Assembly (NCBI RefSeq): GCF_000009905.1
Contig: NC_006177.1
Span: forward strand, 558,001-622,000
From: Symbiobacterium thermophilum IAM 14863
Lineage (GTDB): Bacteria; Bacillota; Sulfobacillia; Symbiobacteriales; Symbiobacteriaceae
Direction of reading: 5' to 3'
Length of the DNA: 64,000 bases
Positions 49,444 to 56,738 of this stretch are shown here, one piece after another. The translations under genes and the position numbers were made by a program. Each line of letters opens with the position of its first letter. Positions within the stretch are counted from its first letter, which is position 1. The notes below the pieces were generated by a model, which was not told the origin of the DNA, searched no databases, and saw only the letters and a program-made list of their open reading frames with translations.

Positions 49444-50505
49444 TCAGGAGCCCACTACCACCCGGTTCCGGCCGGACTCCTTGGCCCGGTACATCGCCGC
49501 GTCGGCCCGGCTGACCCAGGAGGAGACGGTGTCGCCGGGGCGGTAGGGCGCCACGCCGAGGCTGATGGTCACGATCGGGAAGTGCTCGCTCAGTTTCTGG
49601 TGGACGGCCTCGCCGACCCGCTGGGCGAGCTGGTACGCCTGTGCGGTCTCGTTCACCCGGACCAGGATGATGAACTCGTCGCCGCCCCACCGCCCCACGT
49701 GGTCAGTGGCGCGCAGCGCCTGCCGCACCGTGGTTGCGACCGCGCGCAGGGCGGCATCGCCCGCCTCGTGCCCGTACATGTCGTTGATCTGCTTGAAGCG
49801 GTCCACGTCGAACATGATCATCGTGGCGGGCTGCCCGCCCTCCTCCGCGCAGCGGATCTCCTGCTCGATCAGCAGCTCCATCTGCCGCCGGTTGGGGATG
49901 CCCAGCAGGGGATCGGTGTGCGCCAGGCTGGCCATGGACCGGGCGATCTGCCGGGTCCGGGCGTACTGCCGCTGCAGTTCGGACCAGGCGTGCATCAGCC
50001 AGAGCAGCACCGCGTTGGCCAGGTAGAAATGGGCCAGCGGCCCGAAGAGGGCCTCGCGCGTCGGCTGGGGGCCCGCCCGGAACAGGCGGACCAGACCCAG
50101 CGCCAGCAGCCCCAGGTAGACGGCCGTGCCGATCCAGACCGACCTACGGGTCCCGCTGATCACGAGCAGGCCTGCCAGTGCGACCGAGACCCACGGGCTC
50201 AGCCGGGCGAACCGCTCCAGGGACAGGGAATCGGCGGAGAACAGGCCCAGGTAGAGGAACACGAAGAGCCCCACGGCGATGCCGGCCGTCAGGACGGTTT
50301 CCACGAAGCGCAGGCTTCGCCTACGCCGCCAGAGCAGGAGGGCCAGCAAGAGCGCAAACGCCGCACCGGCCAGGAGCAGGGGCGATGGTGCCTGGCCGCT
50401 GCGGCGGAGGAGCGCCCACTCAAACAAGGCCGCCGCCGAGGCGATGGGAAGCGCGACGAGCAGAAGACGGCGCTTCTGTTGTTCCAGCGGGCCGTTCCGT
50501 GCCAC
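49444..50505 (-). CDS. Membrane-bound diguanylate cyclase (GGDEF)
   Basis: About 353 residues from GTG 50505 (AGGGAG 7 nt upstream). Six or so hydrophobic segments fill residues ~15-180 without a recognised sensor family. The GGDEF domain follows: 'AHTDPLLGIPNRRQMELLIE', 'MFDVDRFKQINDMYGHEAGD' and 'RWGGDEFIILV'. The active site is intact. An inhibitory I-site RxxD ('RATD') sits five residues before it. It should therefore make c-di-GMP with feedback control. Confidence 0.93.
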   Translation of the reverse strand: MARNGPLEQQKRRLLLVALPIASAAALFEWALLRRSGQAPSPLLLAGAAFALLLALLLWRRRRSLRFVETVLTAGIAVGLFVFLYLGLFSADSLSLERFARLSPWVSVALAGLLVISGTRRSVWIGTAVYLGLLALGLVRLFRAGPQPTREALFGPLAHFYLANAVLLWLMHAWSELQRQYARTRQIARSMASLAHTDPLLGIPNRRQMELLIEQEIRCAEEGGQPATMIMFDVDRFKQINDMYGHEAGDAALRAVATTVRQALRATDHVGRWGGDEFIILVRVNETAQAYQLAQRVGEAVHQKLSEHFPIVTISLGVAPYRPGDTVSSWVSRADAAMYRAKESGRNRVVVGS

Positions 50506-50594
50506 CGTCTCACTCCCTTCGCCCCAGGGCGAGAACACGACGAACGAGGCGGGTACAAGGGCCCACCCCATAAAACGCTACATCTTTACCTCTC

Positions 50595-50623
50595 CTTATA
50601 GCATGACAGTCACCTATATGCAA
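50595..50623 (-). promoter_or_regulatory. Promoter of the diguanylate cyclase gene
   Basis: On the minus strand TTGCAT (50623-50618), a 17-nt spacer, and TATAAG (50600-50595). An AAGGAGAGG followed by ATGTAG (start codon then stop) lies just downstream, before the real start. Confidence 0.75.
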
Positions 50624-50633
50624 CAGCGCATAT

Positions 50634-50654
50634 TTCGTTAAGTACCTTAACGAA
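50634..50654. repeat. Perfect AT-rich palindrome over a stop codon
   Basis: TTCGTTAAG-TAC-CTTAACGAA spans the stop codon of the NnrS-like gene. It could be a weak terminator or a protein-binding site upstream of the GGDEF promoter. Confidence 0.6.
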
Positions 50655-51732
50655 GTTGGGCGGGCTTCCGGCGTACCGACCGCACGGTGTTGAGCAGGAA
50701 GAGCAGCACGGCCGCAACGTTGAGGACAACCGCCCACTGCCGCCCGGGCAGCCACTCGGCCAGCCCCGCGCCCACCCGCAGCAGGACAGAGAGGTGCAGC
50801 AGGACGAGGTGGCTGTAGAACCGGGGAGTGAACGCCATGCGCACCCCCAGGACTGCCGGGAAGATCACCGGTGCGTGGCCGAAGATCATGCTGAAGACGA
50901 AGCCGAGGAAGACCGCGTGCAGGGCCGCGTCGTAGATGCCCCCATAGATGAATCCGTACCGCAGGGGGATGAGCCCGCCGACCAGCAGCCAGAAGTAGCC
51001 CGGCAGCATGCAGAGGGCGATGAACCGGGTCAGCCCCCGAGTGCGCACGGTGCGCCGGGCGATGTCGTACCGCAGCAGCCACAGGGAGAGCGCGGCCAGG
51101 CCGAGTCCGGTGACCCGCCATCCCAGGCTGTAGTGGAACGGGGTGAGAGCCGCCCCCGCCACCACGACCGCGAGGACGGCAAGGAACGCGGCGGTGCCGC
51201 CCCGGGAGATGCGGACGAGGCGGGCCAGCTCCAGCCGCTCGCCGGCAATGGTGAGCACCAGGAACCCCGCCCACGCGGGGACGACGTGCGTAATGGGCGT
51301 GCCGAAGAGCCAGGAGAGGTTGCCGCCCAGCCAGACCGCCGCCGCCAGGGTCAGCACGTAGTTGAACAGCGTGGGCTGAACCCTGACGATCCGGGTGAAG
51401 AGCAGGATGAGGGCGGCGCTGCTCAGGGCCATGCTCAGGGCCCCCGCCGCGGCCGGCGCCCCGCAGAGGATCAGCAGACCGCCCGCGGCCGCGAGGGCGG
51501 GGGCGGCGAACATCCAGGGGCGGCCCATCGCGACCGCCCGCTCCAGGCCGATGACGGTGCCCAGGAAGCCCGAGATCATCAGCGGGCCGTGACCGCCCGA
51601 CAGCGTGGGGCTCAGGGAGGGCAGCGCCAGGCCGATGCGCAGCATGCCCGCCCACAGCGCGGCGAGCAGGGTGAGGATGCCCAGCAGGAGCAGGGGGAAG
51701 CGGACCGGGTTGGGCCGCGCGGGCGAGTTCAT
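50647..51732 (-). CDS. NnrS-like multi-helix membrane protein
   Basis: 361 residues with about twelve hydrophobic helices. Histidines at helix ends fit NnrS-like proteins, which bind haem and copper and are linked to nitric-oxide stress: 'LSGGHGPLMISGFLG', 'TPITHVVPAW', 'HAVFLGFVFSMIFGHAPVI' and 'FYSHLVLLHLSVLLR'. Assignment to the family is by motif layout. ATG 51732 has GGAGGGGG upstream. A CRP/FNR-type site sits exactly 41.5 bp before its predicted start. Confidence 0.72.
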   Translation of the reverse strand: MNSPARPNPVRFPLLLLGILTLLAALWAGMLRIGLALPSLSPTLSGGHGPLMISGFLGTVIGLERAVAMGRPWMFAAPALAAAGGLLILCGAPAAAGALSMALSSAALILLFTRIVRVQPTLFNYVLTLAAAVWLGGNLSWLFGTPITHVVPAWAGFLVLTIAGERLELARLVRISRGGTAAFLAVLAVVVAGAALTPFHYSLGWRVTGLGLAALSLWLLRYDIARRTVRTRGLTRFIALCMLPGYFWLLVGGLIPLRYGFIYGGIYDAALHAVFLGFVFSMIFGHAPVIFPAVLGVRMAFTPRFYSHLVLLHLSVLLRVGAGLAEWLPGRQWAVVLNVAAVLLFLLNTVRSVRRKPAQLR

Positions 51733-51767
51733 GGTGACCCCCTCCAGTGACGGTGAGATTTATTTTC

Positions 51768-51810
51768 AGTATCTCCTGTCCTTCCGAGAGGTGAAGTGAT
51801 CCGGGTCACA
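51768..51810 (-). promoter_or_regulatory. CRP/FNR-type activator site with -10 box for the NnrS-like gene
   Basis: On the minus strand TGTGACCCGGATCACT (51810-51795) matches the CRP consensus TGTGA-N6-TCACA in 9 of 10 half-site bases. A -10-like GATACT lies at 51773-51768. With +1 at 51761 the site is centred at -41.5, the class II activator position. Confidence 0.55.
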
Positions 51811-51852
51811 GCTCCTGTGTTATGATGAGTGCAGAACGGCGGAGGTGGCTAC

Positions 51853-52614
51853 GTGGCACTCTACAACGTGGACGGCATCGTCATCCGGGTGCGCAACTTC
51901 CAGGATGCGGACAAGATCGTGGTGCTCCTCACCCGGGAGGAGGGGAAGGTGGAGGCGGTGGCCCGGGGAGCCCGCCGGCCCCGCAACCGGTTCGCGGCGG
52001 CGACGCAGCTCTTTTCGCACGTGCGGGCCCAGCTCTTCTCCGGCCGCAGCCTCGACACCCTGAGCCAGGTGGAGATCGTGGAATCGTTCCGCCAGCTGCG
52101 GGAGGACTTGGTGCGCATGGCCTACGCCACGTACGCCTGCGAGCTGGTGGACGCGCTGCTGCCCGAGCGGCAACGGCAGGAGGCGCCTTACCTGCTGCTG
52201 CTCACCAGCCTTCACCTGTGGGGGGAGCCCGACCGGGATCCCGAGCCGCTGCTCAGGGCCTTTGAGCTGAAGCTCCTCTCCATGCTCGGGTTCCGCCCGA
52301 GCCTGGCGGCGTGCGTCGGCTGCGGTTCCGAGGCGGTGCAGCAGAACGGCGGCGTGCGGTTTGCCCCGGTCCTGGGAGGGGTCCTCTGCCCCCAGTGCAC
52401 CGACGAGGGGGAGGGGGCCCTCAGGCTCTCGCTGGGGGCCCTGGAGACCATGAAGCGGCTGCTGGACGGCGACATCCGCCGCGCGCACATGGTCCGCCTC
52501 TCGGGCGAGCTGGCCGCCGAAATCGACCGGGCGCTCTCCGCGTACATCCTGGCGCGCACCGAGCGGCGGTTGAAATCGAAGGAGTTTCTGGACACGCTGC
52601 GATCCGCCCGCTGA
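51853..52614 (+). CDS. recO: DNA repair protein RecO
   Basis: Loads RecA with RecR on SSB-coated DNA. About 253 residues from GTG 51853 (GGAGGTGG just upstream). N-terminal OB fold ('NVDGIVIRVRNFQDADKIVV', 'GARRPRNRFAAATQLFSH'), helical middle, and a four-Cys zinc site with 'CVGCGSEA' and 'LCPQCTDEG'. Usually next to era in Firmicutes but separated here by 33 kb. TATGAT at 51821 may be its -10. Confidence 0.95.
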   Translation: MALYNVDGIVIRVRNFQDADKIVVLLTREEGKVEAVARGARRPRNRFAAATQLFSHVRAQLFSGRSLDTLSQVEIVESFRQLREDLVRMAYATYACELVDALLPERQRQEAPYLLLLTSLHLWGEPDRDPEPLLRAFELKLLSMLGFRPSLAACVGCGSEAVQQNGGVRFAPVLGGVLCPQCTDEGEGALRLSLGALETMKRLLDGDIRRAHMVRLSGELAAEIDRALSAYILARTERRLKSKEFLDTLRSAR

Positions 52615-52638
52615 GGCGGCTGAATGGTGCCAGAGGCG

Positions 52639-52671
52639 AAGGGTCCCGGCTGCAAGGATGCCGGGACCCTT
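52639..52671 (+). terminator. Terminator after recO
   Basis: A 12-bp perfect stem AAGGGTCCCGGC / GCCGGGACCCTT with a 9-nt loop. Confidence 0.82.
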
Positions 52672-52786
52672 GAAGTATGTCATGGTACGTCAATTCAAGT
52701 GATTACATTTATATCGAACGCTGGTCAGCCAGCGGTCGTCCTATGGAGCAAATAGCCGGCTCCCCCGGGGCCGGGAGGTGGTGCAT

Positions 52787-53785
52787 ATGCGACCGCTGGT
52801 GCGCCTCTGGCTCAGCCGTCTCGCGATGATGCTGGCCTCCTGGCTGCTCGTGATCGGCCTGACCTGGCTGCCCGCCGGCGTCTTCTGGGTCGAAGAGGGC
52901 GACCTGCCGGTGGGGGTGGTGTGGGGCGTGCGGACGGAGTCCATGCAGCCCTTCATCCTCGAGCCCGAACCGGTGGCGCGAAAGCCCCGCGCACACTGGT
53001 CGGTCTCCCAGTACGGGCAGGCGGTCGTGACGTACGTGCGTGAACTGGTCACCGGTCAGGTGACCGATTACAGCCATCGGTGGACCGAATCGGGGCCGGT
53101 CCAGATTCCGGAACCCGTGCTGCCCCAGGTGCGCGAGCGGATGGTGGTTTCGCTGCGCCTGCTCTCCCGGGCGCTGGTGCTCGGGATGGCCGCCGGGTTT
53201 GCGCTGGGCGTGCTGAGCCTGCGGCGCGGGGCCGCCCGGGGGTTTTCGCTGGGCATCTCGGTGGCCGGCATGGCGCTGCCGGAGTTCGTGGTTGTGCTCC
53301 TGCTCCAGATGCTGACCATCTTCACCTACCGGGAGTTCGGCATCCGGCTCTACTCCGTGCTGGGCCCCTCCGGGGGAGAGCGCGGGTGGCTGGTGCCCCT
53401 GCTGGCCCTCAGCCTGGGGCCGATGGCCTATACCGCCCGGCTGGTGGCCGGCGGCCTCGACGAGGTGATGCGCGAGGACTTCATCCGCACCGCCCGGGCC
53501 AAGGGGCTGTCGGAGGCGCGGGTGGTGATGAAGCACGGGCTTCGCCACGTGCTGGGGCGCGTGCTGGGCGGTTTCCCGACCATCATGGGGAACGCGCTCT
53601 CCAGCATGGTCATCATCGAGGTCCTCGCGAATGTAAACGGCCTGGCGGGCGGACTGATGGCGAACTGGTCGAGCCGGATGGTGGCCACCACCGGGCTGGT
53701 GTTCTGCCTGTGGTTCGGCCTGCTGGATGCGCTGGCCAACACCCTGCGGATCCTGGCCAATCCGCGCCTGAGGGAGGGGGCGTGA
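52787..53785 (+). CDS. DppB-like ABC permease, first pair
   Basis: About 332 residues from ATG 52787 (GGGAGG upstream). One N-terminal helix is followed by a ~100-residue extracytoplasmic stretch, then five helices. The coupling loop is canonical: 'DEVMREDFIRTARAKGLSEA', so an ATPase partner is expected. 'GLAGGLMANWSSRMVATTGL' near the end fits the DppB/OppB family. No ATPase or binding protein adjoins. It overlaps the next permease by one base (TGATG). Confidence 0.88.
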   Translation: MRPLVRLWLSRLAMMLASWLLVIGLTWLPAGVFWVEEGDLPVGVVWGVRTESMQPFILEPEPVARKPRAHWSVSQYGQAVVTYVRELVTGQVTDYSHRWTESGPVQIPEPVLPQVRERMVVSLRLLSRALVLGMAAGFALGVLSLRRGAARGFSLGISVAGMALPEFVVVLLLQMLTIFTYREFGIRLYSVLGPSGGERGWLVPLLALSLGPMAYTARLVAGGLDEVMREDFIRTARAKGLSEARVVMKHGLRHVLGRVLGGFPTIMGNALSSMVIIEVLANVNGLAGGLMANWSSRMVATTGLVFCLWFGLLDALANTLRILANPRLREGA

Positions 53786-54684
53786 TGCGGCGCATTCCCC
53801 TTTCGCTGATCATCGGCCTCGTGCTGCTCGGCGGCCTCGGAGTGGTGCTGTTGCTTCCCTTCCTCTGCGACCTGCCGCACCCGCAGCAGGGCGTGTTGCT
53901 GCAGATGGAGGGACGGCGCCTGGTGGCTCCGCCCTACCAGCCGGGGCAGCTGGGGTACGTGCTGGGCTCTGACTTCCTGGGCCGGGACTACTGGTCCCGC
54001 CTGGTCTACGGCGCCCGGATCACGGTGGGTCTGGCCTTGATGATCAACCTCATCCGTTTCGCGCTGGCCCTGCCTGTCGGGCTGCAGGCCGGGTGGCGGC
54101 GCGGCTGGCTGGCACGGGCGGAGCAGGCCGCGGCGGCCGGCTTTGGATCGCTTCCGGCGCTGGTCCTGGTCTACATCGTGCTGCGGGGCCTGTGGCCGTT
54201 CTTCCTCGGCGGCAACGCGTGGATGGTCGCCTACGTGCTGGTGCTGGGCCTCGCAGGCGCCCCCCGCATCGCGGAGCAGGTGCGCCGCCGGACCGAGGAG
54301 ATCGCCCTGATGCCGCACGTGGAGGCTGCGCAGGCGCTGGGCGCCCGCCCGGCGCGCATCCTGCGGCGCCACGTGCTGCCCATCATGCGGGCGGACCTGC
54401 TGGTCATGGCGCCGTCCGAGATGGCCTGGGTGCTGATGATCATGGCGCAGCTGGCCGTGTTCGGCGTCCATCCCGGCGGAGCCGTCCAGGTGGAGACGAT
54501 CAGCGGCAACATCGCCGTCGCGGAGTACCTGCCCGAGTGGGGCCAGATGCTGGGCACCAACATCCCCTACCTCCTCAGCTACCCCTGGCTGCCGTTCTAC
54601 CCGGGCCTCGCGATCGGCCTCACGGCGGCCGGCTTCCACCTCCTGGCCGAGGGGCTCCGCGAGCGGGATCTGATGGTCAGGTAG
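53785..54684 (+). CDS. DppC-like ABC permease, first pair
   Basis: 299 residues. 'LGSDFLGRDYWSRLVYGARI' is the DppC hallmark (GTDxxGRDxxSR). The coupling loop is 'VEAAQALGARPARILRRHVL'. Residues ~30-55 ('HPQQGVLLQMEGRRLVAPPY') form a short extracytoplasmic segment. It is paired with the preceding DppB-like protein and 60 bp ahead of a second such pair. Confidence 0.88.
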   Translation: MRRIPLSLIIGLVLLGGLGVVLLLPFLCDLPHPQQGVLLQMEGRRLVAPPYQPGQLGYVLGSDFLGRDYWSRLVYGARITVGLALMINLIRFALALPVGLQAGWRRGWLARAEQAAAAGFGSLPALVLVYIVLRGLWPFFLGGNAWMVAYVLVLGLAGAPRIAEQVRRRTEEIALMPHVEAAQALGARPARILRRHVLPIMRADLLVMAPSEMAWVLMIMAQLAVFGVHPGGAVQVETISGNIAVAEYLPEWGQMLGTNIPYLLSYPWLPFYPGLAIGLTAAGFHLLAEGLRERDLMVR

Positions 54685-54744
54685 TTGGTCTTGCCGCGGT
54701 TGAACCGGACTTGTGGAATGGGAAAAGCAGGTGAGACGGAACCG

Positions 54745-55755
54745 ATGGGTCTGTGGTCGACGGTGTTGCGAAGCTGGGCGGTGCGGGTCGGGCTTCTCGC
54801 CCTCTCCGCCGTGATTGTTGTGCTGGTGGCCATGCTGCCGGAGGGGGTGGAGGTGACCGGTGAGGCCGCCGCGCCGGGCACGCTGGGGGAGGTGCGGACC
54901 GACGCCACCCGGAAGTACCGGATCGAGCCGCTGCAGGACGCGGGGGCTCAGTTCAGCTACACCTGGTCCGCGGCCAAGTACGGCGCCGGGGTCCGGAACT
55001 ACCTGGTCGGGCTGTTCGAGGGGACGCTCACCGTGGAAAGGTGGTACGGCACGGCGCAGAGCCGCCTTCCGCTGCTTCCCCTGCTCCGGGATACCTGGTG
55101 GCTCTCCTTCCAGCTGTTCGCCGTCGCCCTGGCGGCGGGCATCGCAGCGGGGCTGCTGCTGGGCGGGCTGGTGCTGGGCAGCCGCGGCGCGCGCATCTTC
55201 TCTGTAGGCCTCTCCATCCTGGGTGTCTCCATCCCGGACTTCCTGCTGATCCTGCTGGGTCAGATGCTCACCATCTGGTCCTACCGAAACTTCGGCGTGC
55301 GCCTCTGGTCGGTCCTGGGCGTGCAGGGCGGCGAGCGGGGGTGGATCCTGCCGCTGCTGGCCCTGTCGATCATCCCGATGGCCTATACGGCCCGGCTGAT
55401 CTCCACCGCCCTCGATGAGGCGATGCGGGAGGACTACATCCGCACCGCCCGGGCCAAGGGGGTGCCCGAGGTGCTGGTGGTGCTGAAGCACGCCATGCGC
55501 AACGCGCTCCCCCGGGCCCTCAACGGCATGCCGGCCATGCTCAACGTGACCCTTTCGAGCCAGCTGGTGGTGGAGGTGCTGACCAACCACTACGGCATCG
55601 GCTCCGGGCTGATGCGGGGACTCAGCTACGGCCAGCCGGCCGTGGTGGCCAGCATCGGGCTGATCTTCTGCACGTGGTTCGTCGTCATGGACGGGCTGGC
55701 CGTCACCCTGCGCGCCCTGGCCAACCCCCTGCTGAAGGGAGGGGGCACCGTATGA
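54745..55755 (+). CDS. DppB-like ABC permease, second pair
   Basis: About 336 residues from ATG 54745 (AGGTGAG upstream); starts at 54685 and 54718 lack a ribosome site. It is a paralogue of the 52787 protein: coupling loop 'DEAMREDYIRTARAKGVPEV', and matching 'MLTIWSYRNFGVRLWSVLG' against 'MLTIFTYREFGIRLYSVLG'. The extracytoplasmic part after helix 1 differs most, consistent with divergence after duplication. It overlaps the next gene by 4 bp. Confidence 0.87.
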   Translation: MGLWSTVLRSWAVRVGLLALSAVIVVLVAMLPEGVEVTGEAAAPGTLGEVRTDATRKYRIEPLQDAGAQFSYTWSAAKYGAGVRNYLVGLFEGTLTVERWYGTAQSRLPLLPLLRDTWWLSFQLFAVALAAGIAAGLLLGGLVLGSRGARIFSVGLSILGVSIPDFLLILLGQMLTIWSYRNFGVRLWSVLGVQGGERGWILPLLALSIIPMAYTARLISTALDEAMREDYIRTARAKGVPEVLVVLKHAMRNALPRALNGMPAMLNVTLSSQLVVEVLTNHYGIGSGLMRGLSYGQPAVVASIGLIFCTWFVVMDGLAVTLRALANPLLKGGGTV

Positions 55756-56645
55756 GGCGGCTGAACGCTCCGCTCGTGGTCGGACTCGTCCTGACGGCCG
55801 GTCTGGTCGCGCTCCTCGTGCTGCCGGAGGTGGTCTCCCTCCCGGACCCGCACCTGGGGGTCCACGTGCAGATGGAGGGCCGGAAGCTGCGCCTGGCGCC
55901 CTTCGCTCCCGGGGAGTTCGGCTACGTGCTGGGCTCGGACATGGTGGGGCGGGACCTGCTCTCGCGCGTGATCTACGGCGCCCGCTACACCCTGGGCCTG
56001 GCGGCGGCGGTGATCGTCCTGCGGGCGGTCATCGCGCTGCCGGCGGGCCTGCGGGCCGGGTGGACCGGCGGCCGTGCGGCCCGGATCGTCCAGGCCATGG
56101 CCGTGGGGTTCGGCTCCATCCCGGCCCTGGCGCTGGTCGCCATGACCCTGGGCGGACTGCGCTGGCTGGTGCCGGGGCAGAAGGGCTGGCTGGCGACCTA
56201 CGTGGCCATGCTGGTGCTCTCCGGCGCCCCGCGCATGGCGGAGCAGGTGCGGCGGCGGGCCGAGGAGATCGTGGTGCCCCACGTGGAGGCCGCCCGGGCG
56301 CTGGGCGCGACGCCATGGCGGATCCTGCGGCGCCACGTGCTGCCGCTCATGCGCGCCGACCTGGCGGTGATGTTCTCCTCGGAGATGGCCTGGGTGCTGC
56401 TCCTCATGGGGCAACTGGCCGTCTTCGGCATCTACGTGGGCGGCACGGTGGCCGTGCGCGGCGACGGGTGGATCCGTTACATCGAGTACCTGCCCGAGTG
56501 GGGGCAGATGCTGGGGGCGAACCGCACGGCCATCCTGGGCTCTCCCTGGATCCCCTTCTTCCCCGGCCTGGCGCTGGGCGTCTCGGCGGCGGCCTTCCAC
56601 CTGCTGGCCGAGGGATTCCGGCTCCAGGGGCTGCGGCAGGGATAG
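55752..56645 (+). CDS. DppC-like ABC permease, second pair
   Basis: 297 residues. Hallmark 'LGSDMVGRDLLSRVIYGARY', coupling loop 'VEAARALGATPWRILRRHVL', nearly the same as the first DppC-like protein. 'HLGVHVQMEGRKLRLAPF' parallels 'GVLLQMEGRRLVAPP' of that paralogue, an unusual shared extracytoplasmic motif. A terminator follows, ending the four-gene set. Confidence 0.87.
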   Translation: MRRLNAPLVVGLVLTAGLVALLVLPEVVSLPDPHLGVHVQMEGRKLRLAPFAPGEFGYVLGSDMVGRDLLSRVIYGARYTLGLAAAVIVLRAVIALPAGLRAGWTGGRAARIVQAMAVGFGSIPALALVAMTLGGLRWLVPGQKGWLATYVAMLVLSGAPRMAEQVRRRAEEIVVPHVEAARALGATPWRILRRHVLPLMRADLAVMFSSEMAWVLLLMGQLAVFGIYVGGTVAVRGDGWIRYIEYLPEWGQMLGANRTAILGSPWIPFFPGLALGVSAAAFHLLAEGFRLQGLRQG

Positions 56646-56670
56646 TCAGGAGAGTGCCGAAAGCGAAGAA

Positions 56671-56703
56671 GCGGCCGGAACCCCGGGATGGGGCTCCGGC
56701 CGC
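56671..56703. terminator. Terminator between the permease operon and the GH26-like gene
   Basis: A 14-nt stem GCGGCCGGAACCCC against GGGGCTCCGGCCGC (one mismatch) with a 5-nt loop between convergent genes. Confidence 0.8.
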
Positions 56704-56738
56704 TGGCATGATCGCCCGGCCAGCGGCGCAGCCTCGGG

